In this document: piece after piece, positions 38,664-50,037 of the stretch
Layout: each line of letters starts with the position of its first letter
Numbering within the stretch: position 1 is the stretch's first letter
Notes under the pieces: model-generated
Seen by the model: only the letters and a program-made list of their open reading frames with translations
What the model was told of the DNA's origin: nothing
Database searches by the model: none
Translations under genes and position numbers: made by a program
From: Vibrio sp. B1FLJ16
Lineage (GTDB): Bacteria; Pseudomonadota; Gammaproteobacteria; Enterobacterales; Vibrionaceae
Length of the DNA stretch: 64,000 nt
Direction of reading: 5' to 3'
Assembly: GCF_905175385.1 (NCBI RefSeq)
Contig: NZ_HG992750.1
Location: forward strand, 434,001 to 498,000

Positions 38664-40397
38664 ATGAAATCTCTGTCGTTAAAGAATAAGATTATCACCC
38701 TGTTCGGGATATCATTAATCATTACTATCGTGACTGCTTACTTTAGCGTTAAGTATGTTATTGGTGATTATATTAATAACTCTTACGACAGTCGTATGGC
38801 TAGCAACGTAAGTCTGATTAGCAGTGAAATTAAACAGTCACTTGAGCGCGATATATCGGTGATAGAGAGCCTTGATTTTGGCGTAATTGGTATTCGCGAC
38901 ACGAAGCAAAAGCTTGGTTACGAACAAGTGGTAAAGCTTATTAATAAGACGGCATTGAGCGATAAAGGAAGCCTGGATAAAGAGCAGGCTCAGTACTATA
39001 TAGATTTGGCTCGTGACCACCAAGAAGGAATTAAAGTTACGCAGGTTTTTTCTGAAAGTGGTCAGGCAAAAGTGATTGTCTCTAAAAAGAAAAATGGCGT
39101 AGTGGACTTTTTTACTATCGATCTGGGCTTAATTGGAGAACTGATACAGCGCTATAGTGTGCCAGGTGTTTACTTTGAACTACTGGATCAACAGGACAAC
39201 TCCATTTACTCAACGGGCAAACTCAATCTAGAGTTAAAGCAGACTGATGTTGTTACAGTCGCTGACTCAAACTGGTATCTACGCTCGTATATCGACACTG
39301 GCTATATCAAAAACATCATTGATAACATAAACCAAGATATTACCAAGTACATGTCACTGTGTGCTTTTATCATGCTAGCTTTTAGTTTGATTATTCTGAA
39401 TGTGCAATTAGATCCGCTAACTAAGTTAAAGACGCTGGTGGAAAGTTTGGCCGGCAGTGATGCGGACTTAACTCAACGAATTAATCTTAGTCGCCAAGAT
39501 GAAATTGGTGATATTTCTAAGTCGGTAAATAGCTTTATAGACAATTTACAGGCTTTATTTCAAAACATCTCTCGCTCAAACCAAGCGTTGAATGACGCCA
39601 GAGAAGAGCTCGATGTGCAGATTGGACGAAATATCTCTACCGTGGCCAGCTACAATACACAAAATGAAAGTTTGTCTGACGCTATAAATGACATGCGCCA
39701 ATCATCTCTGGATATCCAGCAACAAACTCATCAGGCCATGGTTCTCGCCGAGCAAGTCAATCTTCAGGTTTCTGAAGCGGCTGAAAAAGGCGGTATTGCA
39801 GAAAACACGGTGCTCACCTTAGGAGAGAATACCGCGCAAATATCTTCGTCAATTGGCGTGATGGATACTGTCTCGCAGGGAATCAGCAGCATTCTTAGTT
39901 CTATTCAGAAAATCGCCGATCAAACGGATTTGTTGGCGCTAAATGCTTCCATAGAGGCGGCACGAGCCGGAGAGTCAGGTAGGGGATTTGCTGTTGTAGC
40001 TGAAGAAGTTCGAGTACTCGCGTCAAAAACTCGAAGCAGTACCATAGAGATTGATCAGTTTCTGGTTCAGTTTTCTAACTCATCAGAACAACTCATCGGG
40101 CAAATGTCTCAAGTACTGGAGAGTAGCGAGTTAAGCCGAAACAGTACGCTAGAAGTGATTAACCAGATTCAATTAATTGAGAAAGCTGTTGGTGAAATAA
40201 ATAACATTAACTCAAGTATATCCAAAGCATCTGATATTCAGTGTTCGATGATGAAGAAGTTGAATTCAGAGATTGAGCTATCTAACTCTTTAAGCGATGA
40301 AATTACTCATAGCGCTAACGCAATCGTGAGTGTACACGGTGATATAAGCCGCGTATCCACGGCCTTAACGGAAGATGTAGCTATTTTCAAAGTTTAA
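38664..40397 (+). CDS. Methyl-accepting chemotaxis protein
   Basis: Transmembrane chemoreceptor (577 aa). TM1 spans about residues 9-29, a periplasmic sensor of about 200 residues follows (Cache-like, with [17 protein letters not shown] and WYLRSYID), then TM2 at about 230-250, a HAMP domain ([25 protein letters not shown] and QDEIGD), and a cytoplasmic signalling domain. The highly conserved tip [16 protein letters not shown] is near residues 420-436. Directly downstream of the galactan genes; the ligand may be a galactan product, but this is inference. Confidence 0.93.
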   Translation: MKSLSLKNKIITLFGISLIITIVTAYFSVKYVIGDYINNSYDSRMASNVSLISSEIKQSLERDISVIESLDFGVIGIRDTKQKLGYEQVVKLINKTALSDKGSLDKEQAQYYIDLARDHQEGIKVTQVFSESGQAKVIVSKKKNGVVDFFTIDLGLIGELIQRYSVPGVYFELLDQQDNSIYSTGKLNLELKQTDVVTVADSNWYLRSYIDTGYIKNIIDNINQDITKYMSLCAFIMLAFSLIILNVQLDPLTKLKTLVESLAGSDADLTQRINLSRQDEIGDISKSVNSFIDNLQALFQNISRSNQALNDAREELDVQIGRNISTVASYNTQNESLSDAINDMRQSSLDIQQQTHQAMVLAEQVNLQVSEAAEKGGIAENTVLTLGENTAQISSSIGVMDTVSQGISSILSSIQKIADQTDLLALNASIEAARAGESGRGFAVVAEEVRVLASKTRSSTIEIDQFLVQFSNSSEQLIGQMSQVLESSELSRNSTLEVINQIQLIEKAVGEINNINSSISKASDIQCSMMKKLNSEIELSNSLSDEITHSANAIVSVHGDISRVSTALTEDVAIFKV

Positions 40398-40426
40398 ATA
40401 TCGGTTTATTTTCATTATAACCATCT

Positions 40427-40499
40427 GGGGACGTACCGGTTTTAAGCGAATCAGGCTAATAAAATGGCTGCATTTTAGTTAAACCGATTTATTGTCCCC
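40427..40499. repeat. Long imperfect inverted repeat
   Basis: GGGGAC (40427-40432) pairs with GTCCCC (40494-40499), and CCGGTTT just inside pairs partly with AAACCG. This would form a large stem-loop in the 249-bp gap between the chemoreceptor and the multidomain c-di-GMP gene. Function unknown. Confidence 0.4.
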
Positions 40500-40646
40500 T
40501 ACCAAATGTGCTCCTATTATCATTTCTAATAATTACGTCTTTTTTTTGAAACTTTAGCCATTAATGTGTAGATGGAGCTAGCCGCTTACTCTATGTATTG
40601 ACGGGACTTTTTACTTTTTTAAGCTTTACTCGACCTAAAAACTCAG

Positions 40647-43600
40647 ATGAATAGACGTGTTTATGATAAACGCCCGACGATTGGTGTCATTATGCCGATG
40701 TTGAGCGGTTTTTACATGGGAGAACTTAACGCCACGTTCCGCCAGATGGCTAAGGAACATGGAGTTAATTTGATTTTCATTCGCAGCGGAGACCGGCGAG
40801 AGTTCGACTTACCTGTCGCTTTGCATCATCTGGATGCTTTGGTGATAGTTCTGCACTCTGCAGCTGATCATTTGGTGCAAAAAGCACTGAGTAACGGTAT
40901 TCCTGTATTGTCTCTGGGAGCAAGTTATTCTCCGCTGGAGGTCGAGCAGTTCACTAGTGTACAAAGTGATGGTGTTGCAGCTCTCTATCGATGGCTCTTA
41001 GATTTGGGTCATACGAGAATAGGTTTCTGTGGTGATTTATCCGTTAATGATGTGCGCTCACGCTTCAAAGCCTTTCAGCATGCTGTTAATGAACATAGTG
41101 TGACGTTTAACCCCGATGATTTCTTTTGTGTTAGCAACTGCTCTTTAGCTGGTGGCAGGGAAGCCGCTGTAGAACTCGTTCAGAGAAATTCGCAGTGCAC
41201 AGCGGTGATTTGTGCAACGGATCATAACGCGATCGGTATGATAGAGCAGCTGAAGCATTTACAGGTGTCGGTACCAGGGCAAGTTGCCGTCGTTGGTATA
41301 GATAACGTGTTCTTTGGTCAGCAAACACAACCGCCATTGACGTCTGCTGACCAACAATTGGAAGTATTAGCTCGTCAAGCATTTGCGAGAGCGTTGGAGC
41401 GGATAGAAGGCGCTACGTTTTCTGGTCGCATAAATCAGGTGCCTCAAAAAATTGTTATCAGGCAATCATGTGGCAACCGCAACCCTACTTATGAGTCAAC
41501 GGAGTGTCCGGACTCTATACGACACGCATTATTAGATGCTGAAGGCCGTTCTCCGATAGAGATTTTCGAAAACTTCTATTCGCAAGCTCAAAATGGTTTC
41601 AATTCGATTCTTGACGCACAGAGTCTTTATGGCAATAACCTGGATTGGGCTTGTCTCGCGACTTGCAACCAGGAAAGATATCATGTGGAAAGCTGGGTAG
41701 AGCAAGGCATGACTCAGCCTACAACGGTAATAGAGAGAACTGGTGGAGACATTCGGGACTTCCCGACTCTTGATATCTGTGATCACTTTGTCGCGACGGT
41801 AATGCCTGTTACAACTGGGCAGAAGAGTCAGTGGAAACTTGTAGCTTTAGTGGACTTTCAGAGCAATCTGCAAAGTATTGGTACTCAGTCTGTATTCAAT
41901 AATTACTTAGATATGCTGTCGTTATTTATCGAGCGCGATGCTTTGCTTAACACTAGCAATCAGCGCCAAAAGAACTCCCAGCAACTGCTTCAGCAACTTA
42001 AAGTGGTTTCTAACAGCTCGAATGACGGTATTTGGGACTGGGATTTGTTGAACAATCAACTTCGCTGGAACAGTCGCTTAGTGAATATGTTGGGCAGCCA
42101 AAACTTATCCGATGAGCAATCTATTGATTGTGACCAGCTATTTCAGTTTATCCATCCTGAAGATATTGAAAGGCTTGAAAATAATATCCATGCGCACCTG
42201 ATAGATGATATTCCGTTCAAGACCGAATTCCGTATTCGCAGATACGACGATCGCTACATTTGGGTACAGGCAAATGGCTCCGCAGTACGTAATGCGAAGG
42301 GCAAAGCAGTACGCTTTATCGGCTCGATGACGGATGTGACAGAGCAGAGAGAAAGCGCAGCTAAAATTCATCACATGGCTTACTTCGACTCTCTGACCGG
42401 TGTTGCTAACCGTCGTAAAGTCATGGAAGACATTGTTGAGCATATTCGTACCAATCCGGGCAGACCACGAGCGATCATGTTGATGGATCTCAACCGGTTC
42501 AAAATGATCAATGATTCATTTGGGCATCATGTCGGCGATGCGCTTTTGTGTCACATTACCAGAGAGCTTGAAAGTGTGTTGTCTGAACCACATACCATCG
42601 CTCGCCTTGGCGGGGATGAGTTTCTGTTCTTTTGTGATATCAGTAATGTAGAGCAGGCTAACCAAATCGCCAGCATTATACTTCGCACGATAGAAAAGCC
42701 GATGATTCATGACGAAATCGAGTTGGTAGGACAAGGCAGTTTAGGTATCTCATTCTACCCGTTCGATGGCACTAGCCCTGAAGAATTAGTCAAAAAAGCT
42801 GATATTGCTATGTATCAGGCGAAGCAAGATGGTGGGCGCAAAGTGGTGCTTTATAACAACACCATGGAAGTCGAAACGCAAAGTTTGATGAAGTTTGAAC
42901 ACCATTTAAACCGCGCGATAGAGCAACAAGAAATCGAAGTTTTCTACCAGCCACTGATCTGTAACAGAACTCAGCAGGTGATTGGAGTAGAAGCGCTTGC
43001 CCGCTGGCATTCTGATGAACTGGGGTATGTGCCAGCTGATCAGTTCATACAAGTCGCTGAAGGGTCGGGGATGATCACTCAGCTTGGTGAGCATATTTTT
43101 AACCGGGTTTGTCGTGATGTGCAGCAATCATCCTGGCTACGTTCGATGAGCCATATCTCGGTAAACATTAGTGCAAAACAGTTGGTACGCCGTTGTTTCG
43201 CCGATGAAGTTATTCAGACGATCCTCAACCATCGTTTGCCGCTTTCTATGTTTTGTATGGAGATTACTGAAACAGCGCTGATTACTGATTACCATTTGTG
43301 TGTGCAGTCATTAAATAAACTCAGAGTGGCTGGTATTACTATTTCTCTGGACGATTTTGGGACCGGTTATTCCTCTCTATCGTTATTGAAAAAACTGCCA
43401 TTGAGTGAAGTAAAAATCGATCGATCGTTTATTGCTGATATTGTCAAAGACCAATCCAGCCTGGACTTTGTCTCGACCATGATTCAGATGATAAGAAGCT
43501 TGGGCTATCGTGTCGTCGCAGAAGGTGTAGAGACTTCCGAGCATGCTCATTGCTTGGATGAACTCGGTGTCGATTTGCTGCAAGGTTATTATTTCAATAA

Positions 43601-43679
43601 GCCTCAACCCGTAGCGTGGTTAGAACAGTACTACCAGTCAGAGGCTTGTTCTGATGAGTGTATGGAAATGCCAAGCTGA
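40647..43679 (+). CDS. LacI-like sensor-PAS-GGDEF-EAL protein
   Basis: 1010-residue cytoplasmic protein with an unusual front end. Residues about 10-275 match the sugar-binding domain of LacI/GalR repressors (TIGVIMPMLSGFYMGELN, LDLGHTRIGFCGDL, VAVVGIDN) but with no DNA-binding HTH. A linker of about 170 residues, a PAS domain (near 455-570, WDWDLLNNQLRWN), GGDEF (intact GGDEF near 655) and EAL (EALARW near 780, DDFGTGYSSLSLLKKL later) follow. No signal peptide or membrane segment. It could both make and degrade c-di-GMP, depending on a bound ligand. I infer a sugar ligand, possibly galactose-related given the neighbours. Confidence 0.9.
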   Translation: MNRRVYDKRPTIGVIMPMLSGFYMGELNATFRQMAKEHGVNLIFIRSGDRREFDLPVALHHLDALVIVLHSAADHLVQKALSNGIPVLSLGASYSPLEVEQFTSVQSDGVAALYRWLLDLGHTRIGFCGDLSVNDVRSRFKAFQHAVNEHSVTFNPDDFFCVSNCSLAGGREAAVELVQRNSQCTAVICATDHNAIGMIEQLKHLQVSVPGQVAVVGIDNVFFGQQTQPPLTSADQQLEVLARQAFARALERIEGATFSGRINQVPQKIVIRQSCGNRNPTYESTECPDSIRHALLDAEGRSPIEIFENFYSQAQNGFNSILDAQSLYGNNLDWACLATCNQERYHVESWVEQGMTQPTTVIERTGGDIRDFPTLDICDHFVATVMPVTTGQKSQWKLVALVDFQSNLQSIGTQSVFNNYLDMLSLFIERDALLNTSNQRQKNSQQLLQQLKVVSNSSNDGIWDWDLLNNQLRWNSRLVNMLGSQNLSDEQSIDCDQLFQFIHPEDIERLENNIHAHLIDDIPFKTEFRIRRYDDRYIWVQANGSAVRNAKGKAVRFIGSMTDVTEQRESAAKIHHMAYFDSLTGVANRRKVMEDIVEHIRTNPGRPRAIMLMDLNRFKMINDSFGHHVGDALLCHITRELESVLSEPHTIARLGGDEFLFFCDISNVEQANQIASIILRTIEKPMIHDEIELVGQGSLGISFYPFDGTSPEELVKKADIAMYQAKQDGGRKVVLYNNTMEVETQSLMKFEHHLNRAIEQQEIEVFYQPLICNRTQQVIGVEALARWHSDELGYVPADQFIQVAEGSGMITQLGEHIFNRVCRDVQQSSWLRSMSHISVNISAKQLVRRCFADEVIQTILNHRLPLSMFCMEITETALITDYHLCVQSLNKLRVAGITISLDDFGTGYSSLSLLKKLPLSEVKIDRSFIADIVKDQSSLDFVSTMIQMIRSLGYRVVAEGVETSEHAHCLDELGVDLLQGYYFNKPQPVAWLEQYYQSEACSDECMEMPS

Positions 43680-43710
43680 GTTCTCGGTTCTACTTATTTA
43701 ACTTTGAGGC

Positions 43711-44625
43711 TCAGGTTATTTCATCACCGACTTTGCTCACAGATGCGTTTAGTACTGCGATAAGAAGAATGGCTGCTCCCAACCATTGGACGCTGGTTAA
43801 TGCCTCATTCAACCAAAGTATTGAGAATATAGCGCCAAACAGAGGTTCGCTGCCCATTAGTAACGATGCTTTCGTCGGAGAAATTTTACGAACCGCATAA
43901 TTTTGGGCGTAGAAAGCGAACAGGGTGCAGAACAGCACCAGAAAAGACGTGATGAGCCAAAAGTCCTTCGATTGTGGGAGCAAGAGCTGAGAAGGCTCAG
44001 AAATTACGATGCTGATTAGGAAGGCGTTAAGTGCAACAACCAAAGACTGTATACAAGTTAAAGTGGTATTTGAGATCGCTTTGCCATGAGTCAGTTTTTT
44101 AGTCGTAATTACCATGACTGCCCGCAAAGCGGCTGCACACAGAATGCATATATCCCCGCCGTTAAGTGCAATGCTGAAGTTTTGGTTATAAGTCAGCAGG
44201 AGCACACCGATAGTACTGAATAATGACAACCAGATGAGTTCGCGGTTTGGCTTTCTGCGACCAACCAAGGTTTCCAGAACCAGCGTAAAAATCACATTTA
44301 AGCTGATGAGGAACGCGGCGTTAGAAGCGGTTGTCTGACTGACACCATAGACTTCGAAAAAGAAAATAGCAGACAGAATAAGCCCTGTTGGCAGCGCTAC
44401 TGGCCAGTCTCTGTTTTTATTCGCACGGAAATCTCTGACCATCACAGGGAGTAAAAGTAAAAACGTCCATCCAAAGCGGATAGTGAGAAAAATCGATACG
44501 GTTGTATAGGCAATCGCACTCTTAGTGAGTCCATAGCTCGCTCCCCATACGATAGCGACCAGCAGGAGCAGCAGCTCGGGCAATTTAATCAATGAAAGTC
44601 TTTTTCTGAGAGCAACACTCGCCAC
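43711..44625 (-). CDS. EamA/DMT-family transporter
   Basis: Inner-membrane exporter of the drug/metabolite transporter superfamily (304 aa), with ten hydrophobic helices in two EamA repeats. The first repeat has LLLVAIVWGASYGLTKSAI and the second ends with GSEPLFGAIFSILWLNEALT. Substrate unknown (amino acids or other small metabolites in characterised members). GTG start with AAGGAA seven bases upstream. Divergent from the LysR-type gene 97 bp away, a common regulator-target pair. Confidence 0.88.
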   Translation of the reverse strand: MASVALRKRLSLIKLPELLLLLVAIVWGASYGLTKSAIAYTTVSIFLTIRFGWTFLLLLPVMVRDFRANKNRDWPVALPTGLILSAIFFFEVYGVSQTTASNAAFLISLNVIFTLVLETLVGRRKPNRELIWLSLFSTIGVLLLTYNQNFSIALNGGDICILCAAALRAVMVITTKKLTHGKAISNTTLTCIQSLVVALNAFLISIVISEPSQLLLPQSKDFWLITSFLVLFCTLFAFYAQNYAVRKISPTKASLLMGSEPLFGAIFSILWLNEALTSVQWLGAAILLIAVLNASVSKVGDEIT

Positions 44626-44722
44626 ATCTTTTCCTTATTAAATGGTTCCTGAATTGACTCAGTTAATATCCACTAGTACGTTAAACGAAACAATGTATGT
44701 ATTTGGAAAGGACTTTTGCGCT

Positions 44723-45646
44723 GTGGACACAAATAAGCTCATCACTTTACTACCGGAGATGGCGGTTTTCGTTGTGGTTATCGAAGAGGGCAGTTTTTCA
44801 AAAGCGGCAGAAAGACTTGGTGTAGCCCCTTCATCTGTAAGTCGCTCTATCGCCAAGCTGGAAGATGCGTTGTCTCAAAAGCTCCTTGAGCGTACTACCC
44901 GAAATATGAGGTTGAGCATCGCGGGAGAAGAGATTCATGGTTTGTGTGTAGACATGCTGAAATCTGCACGCTTAGCGACTGACGCGGCTTTTTCATCTCA
45001 AAACGAAGTTGCCGGGGAAGTCAGGATTGCAGCTCCGAGAGCTTTTGCTAACCAGGTACTTTCACCTTTGATTTTGGACTTTTTGCAAGAGTATCCAAAA
45101 GTCTCTGTTCACTTTGTTGTAGAAGACCATTTTATTGATCCTGTCGGACATGAAGTAGACTTGGTCATACATATCACCGATAAGCCCGTGGAGGGCTTAG
45201 TCTCTAAGGTGTTAGGGACTAACCGATTACGTATTTGCGCCACTTCTGATTATCTGGAAACATTCGGTTATCCGAATTACCCGGGGGAGCTGTCTGCACA
45301 TCAATGTATACGGTTAGGGGAGAGCCCAAGCGACAGGAAATGGACGTTTAATCAAAAGGGCGATGTACATTCCGTGAATATTGATAGTCGTCTTGCGGTT
45401 AATCATACCGAGATCCGTAAAGATGCTGTTTTAAGAGGAATGGGTATATCAATTTTTCCTGAGTTTACGATTGTTGATTTGATTAAATCAGGCGCTGTTG
45501 TTGAGCTACTTCCTGACTGGGAAGTTGAAGGAAGTTATCAGGGAAAGATTGTCGCTCAGTATCCCCAATCTCGGTTTATCCCTCGTCAGCTAAAAGTGCT
45601 GGTGGATTACCTTCACAGCAGGCTGAGTGAAACAAACCTTTATTAA
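44723..45646 (+). CDS. LysR-family transcriptional regulator
   Basis: About 307 aa. The N-terminal winged HTH (MAVFVVVIEEGSFSKAAERLGVAPSSVSRSIAKLEDAL region) is typical, followed by a two-lobed substrate-binding domain. The frame is open from 44642, but GTG 44723 (VDTNKLITLLPEM) gives the usual LysR N-terminus and has AAGGA ten bases upstream. Divergent from the EamA transporter gene, which is the likely target. Similar to the group of small LysR regulators that control neighbouring exporters. Confidence 0.9.
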   Translation: MDTNKLITLLPEMAVFVVVIEEGSFSKAAERLGVAPSSVSRSIAKLEDALSQKLLERTTRNMRLSIAGEEIHGLCVDMLKSARLATDAAFSSQNEVAGEVRIAAPRAFANQVLSPLILDFLQEYPKVSVHFVVEDHFIDPVGHEVDLVIHITDKPVEGLVSKVLGTNRLRICATSDYLETFGYPNYPGELSAHQCIRLGESPSDRKWTFNQKGDVHSVNIDSRLAVNHTEIRKDAVLRGMGISIFPEFTIVDLIKSGAVVELLPDWEVEGSYQGKIVAQYPQSRFIPRQLKVLVDYLHSRLSETNLY

Positions 45647-45698
45647 ACAGAAGTTTCTTTTGTGCCTGCTGGGTATGCTTTTGAGCTAGTGATACCGT

Positions 45699-46019
45699 TT
45701 ACTGACTGTCCCACATGACGTCGCATTGGTCTTTGATGGCTGATTGAAGCATCTCAACCAACGGCATCGCTCTGTGTCCTACGGATACAACAGGCTCTGA
45801 CTGCTCGTCATCATCGACGACGTCCTGTGCAGTGTTTTTCTCCAGCTCTGCTGCTTTGTTCAGTGAAGCGGTCAATTTGTCGAGGGCTTCAGGTATATCC
45901 TGAGCAATGATCGCTCCGGGAACGGTACCACTGTGTCCCATCATTTTTATCAAATTGAGGGCAACTTCGCCGAACATAATGATATTAGCATGGCTTTTAC
46001 TGCGAAATGTAATCAGCAT
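45699..46019 (-). CDS. DUF1840 family protein
   Basis: Small cytoplasmic protein (106 aa). The opening MLITFRSKSHANIIMFGEVALNLIKMMG and the end VGHRAMPLVEMLQSAIKD match the uncharacterised DUF1840 family, with a variable acidic middle (DVVDDDEQSE). Function unknown. Single gene. Confidence 0.85.
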   Translation of the reverse strand: MLITFRSKSHANIIMFGEVALNLIKMMGHSGTVPGAIIAQDIPEALDKLTASLNKAAELEKNTAQDVVDDDEQSEPVVSVGHRAMPLVEMLQSAIKDQCDVMWDSQ

Positions 46020-46052
46020 GATTTACTCCGGTTTTTCTAGTTCCTATGAGCA

Positions 46053-46283
46053 TATACCTAAATGACTTCAAGGTGCAGGTTTTTACCGGGTCATTCCAGC
46101 GAGCCATAGCGAGACTAGGAATCTAATACCAGCGCGCTGAAAAGAGATAGGAACAGCTTTGACAACAACGCGATTGGATAGAAGATCCTGAATCACGCTC
46201 CTTCGTCGCTGTTCAGGATGACAGTTAGCATTCCTAAGTGAGTGACATTGAATGAAGCGTGGGCTTGCGAAAGTCATTGAAGA
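46053..46283. repeat. Degenerate Vibrio-type interspersed repeat
   Basis: The left end TATACCTAAATGACTTCAAG (46053 on) resembles the terminal repeat of the element at 61238-61503. Inside lies a stem TCCTGAA (46186-46192) / TTCAGGA (46212-46218), a type of hairpin common in dispersed repeats. The right end runs up to the stop codon of the aldo/keto reductase. No coding capacity. Confidence 0.6.
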
Positions 46284-47315
46284 TTATGCAGTTAATGCAG
46301 CGTTGTTACTAAACTCTTCGGTGTCGATTTCTAGCTGCTGAGCTTCGTTATAGCGAGTACCGGATACGCTATTGCTGTTGATAAGCTGCCCCATTTGCTC
46401 TAACAGGTCACTAGATAAATTTACAGAAGTCGCAGATATGTTCTCTGCAAGGTGAGTAAGGCTGGTCGTGCCCGGAATCACATGAATATTATCTTGCTGA
46501 TCCAGAACCCAACGCAGAACAATACTAGCCAGACTTGCCTTGCTCAGCTCTGAATCTGATTCTTGCTCAATCAACTGCGCAAGCTTAGTAACCAGGTGTT
46601 GGTTGTGTGCGAAATGTTCACTATCGAAGCGAGGCATATTACGACGGATATCTTTAGGCGTAAAATTAGCCGGCGAATCGATCTTACCTGTCAAGATCCC
46701 GCGCCCCAGAGGACTAAACGCAACAAAAGCAGTGCCGAGCGTTTTGCACGCTTCAAGTACTTTGATTTCTGGGTTGCGTGTCCAGAGTGAGTACTCCGAC
46801 TGTACTGCAGCAATAGGGTGAACTTTGGCTGCTTGTGTCAGTGTCTTGGCAGATACTTCAGACAAACCGATTTCGCGTATTTTGCCTTCTTCGACCAGCC
46901 TGCTTAGCTCACCAACACTGTCTTCCACAGGGATGGTTTTATCCCAGCGATGAAGGTAATAAAGGTCAATAACGTCCGTATTGAGGCGCTGCAAACTATT
47001 CTCAATATTTTTACGCAGTGCTTCGGGACGGCCATTGATCTCTTTTTTACCCTGCGCATTAATGAACATGCCGCACTTACTGGCTAACACATATTCATCT
47101 CTTCTATGCCCAACGGCTTTGGCGACAAGTTTTTCATTGGCACCATCACCATAAAGCGTTGCGGTATCAAGGTGGTTGTATTCGAGATCTAATGCCTGAT
47201 TCAGTAAATGAATACTCTGTTTCTCATCTGGTGGCGTTCCATACGCGTGAGAGAGGTTCATACATCCCAGACCAACCGGATTACACTCAAACTGGCCAAT
47301 TTTCCGTTGTTGCAT
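46284..47315 (-). CDS. Aldo/keto reductase
   Basis: Reductase of the (alpha/beta)8 AKR fold, about 343 aa, resembling the YajO/IolS-like group. Catalytic residues are visible: Asp and Tyr in NHLDTATLYGDGANE, Lys in VLASKCGMF, His in YYLHRWD; the cofactor-binding end is IHVIPGTTSLTHLAENI. The open frame begins at 47369 with a GTG, but ATG 47315 (MQQRKIGQFECNPVGLGCMN) gives the usual family N-terminus. Substrate unknown. Confidence 0.88.
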   Translation of the reverse strand: MQQRKIGQFECNPVGLGCMNLSHAYGTPPDEKQSIHLLNQALDLEYNHLDTATLYGDGANEKLVAKAVGHRRDEYVLASKCGMFINAQGKKEINGRPEALRKNIENSLQRLNTDVIDLYYLHRWDKTIPVEDSVGELSRLVEEGKIREIGLSEVSAKTLTQAAKVHPIAAVQSEYSLWTRNPEIKVLEACKTLGTAFVAFSPLGRGILTGKIDSPANFTPKDIRRNMPRFDSEHFAHNQHLVTKLAQLIEQESDSELSKASLASIVLRWVLDQQDNIHVIPGTTSLTHLAENISATSVNLSSDLLEQMGQLINSNSVSGTRYNEAQQLEIDTEEFSNNAALTA

Positions 47316-47399
47316 AGTAAGATTCCGTAGCTGTGTTGTTCTAAATTGAGCTGTATTCGGTTGTTTCACCAGTAAGTTCTTTCTAAATTTCTCGGCCCG

Positions 47400-47429
47400 T
47401 AGGCTCCTGGCCCAGTTGACCGGAGCCTA
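47400..47429. terminator. Hairpin between leftward genes
   Basis: Arms TAGGCTCC (47400-47407) and GGAGCCTA (47422-47429) downstream of the gallate dioxygenase gene on the minus strand. No T tract, so only a possible terminator of the aromatic operon. Confidence 0.45.
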
Positions 47430-47481
47430 TAGTGCACACAGTTCAATTAAACTAATCTGTGTTTGGGTTTTTAGCTAATGT

Positions 47482-48741
47482 TTACTTTCCGCCAGATACA
47501 GAGTAGTTCATAGAAACATTACGGGATTTCTGGAATGTTTCTATGTCTTCACCGCGCATTGAGGCGTAGATATGTGGGTTAGGAACACCTGCAACAGCTC
47601 CGAGTTTTTCAAGCATGAAGAAACTCACTCCGTAGCGGATCATTTCTATCCATTGCAGCTCTTTCACCATGGTTTGTTCTTCGGCTGTTAGAGAGAACTC
47701 TTCAAACAAAGCTTGAGGTTCAGATTTGAAGCGCTCTCTATGTTCAGGTTCGATTAAACGGTGTAAGAAGTCGTTAAGACGATATGCATTATGAGCACGT
47801 TCCAGATCAAACGGGTAGGTACCTTCAAGTTTCTCAACTCCAACAAGCTCATGATTTACATGTTTGAGATACTGTTCTACCTCACTTTCGGTCGGAGTAT
47901 CACCAAGATCTTCATAGATAACTGTAGCGATATTAGTCATGGAAGGAAGATAAGAAGCACTATGCACCTTATTTACTTTGTCCGACAACGCCCCGCGCAT
48001 AATTAGCCACATTATTACTTCAGCACCTTCCATACCACCAAGTTCTGCATACTCAGCTAAGCGCATCTGAACAAGTTCTTCAGGAGCGTGCTCTAAAAGT
48101 TCTAAGAAACGTTGATCCCACTCTATGTTATTAAAGCCGCAGCGTTCGCCATGAACTTGGTGTGACAAGCCTCCAGTTGCGACTACAGCGACTCTTAAGT
48201 CCGGGTCTGGAAAGCTTTGAATGGCTTTACGAAGACTCTTGCCTAACTTGTAGCAACGTTTAGCGTTAGGGATCGGAAACTGTAATACGCCTACTTGAAG
48301 GGGTACGATTGTTCCATTCCAACCATCCGCTTGTGGGGAAATCATTGACAGGGGAGAAAAGCAGCCATGATCTAATGGTTTTTTCTGAAACACAGACATA
48401 TCAAACTCATCCGCAACCAGAGATTGTGCAATATGACGTGACAACTCTACATGGCCTTTTACCGCTGGGTAGTTACGAGCACCGCCACCTTCATCAGCAG
48501 GTCGATATTCGTCGTCTACGCCTAGTGCAAAGGGTGAATAATGGTCGAAGAAGAAAGAAGTGATATGGTCGTTAAAAATCATGAAAAGCACGTCAACTTG
48601 TTGCTTTTCAACCCATTCCTGAACGACTTGAAAACCAGTAAAGATTGGCTTCCAGCCTGGGTCATTATCTTTATTGTTATCCTTGGCGTAACCAATAGTC
48701 GGTGAATGTGAGGCTCCAATGCCTCCGATCAATTTGGCCAT
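47482..48741 (-). CDS. desB: Gallate dioxygenase (fused LigB-LigA type)
   Basis: Extradiol ring-cleaving dioxygenase of the type II (LigAB) family, 419 aa, the length of known gallate dioxygenases (GalA/DesB). The N-terminal 280 residues are LigB-like with metal histidines in GASHSPTIG (His12) and FNDHITSFF (His59), and the catalytic region GGLSHQVHGERCGF. The C-terminal 130 residues resemble the LigA subunit (LNDFLHRLIEPEHRERF), so both subunits are fused. It would open gallate to 4-oxalomesaconate, entering the pathway encoded by ligJ/ligK/ligU. It is distinct from the two-subunit LigAB at 59836-61033. Confidence 0.88.
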   Translation of the reverse strand: MAKLIGGIGASHSPTIGYAKDNNKDNDPGWKPIFTGFQVVQEWVEKQQVDVLFMIFNDHITSFFFDHYSPFALGVDDEYRPADEGGGARNYPAVKGHVELSRHIAQSLVADEFDMSVFQKKPLDHGCFSPLSMISPQADGWNGTIVPLQVGVLQFPIPNAKRCYKLGKSLRKAIQSFPDPDLRVAVVATGGLSHQVHGERCGFNNIEWDQRFLELLEHAPEELVQMRLAEYAELGGMEGAEVIMWLIMRGALSDKVNKVHSASYLPSMTNIATVIYEDLGDTPTESEVEQYLKHVNHELVGVEKLEGTYPFDLERAHNAYRLNDFLHRLIEPEHRERFKSEPQALFEEFSLTAEEQTMVKELQWIEMIRYGVSFFMLEKLGAVAGVPNPHIYASMRGEDIETFQKSRNVSMNYSVSGGK

Positions 48742-48781
48742 GTTGTAGGGTCCTTTTATGTATTTTATAGGTTTTCTTGGG

Positions 48782-50029
<1,248 letters not shown>

Positions 50030-50037
50030 CTATGCTC

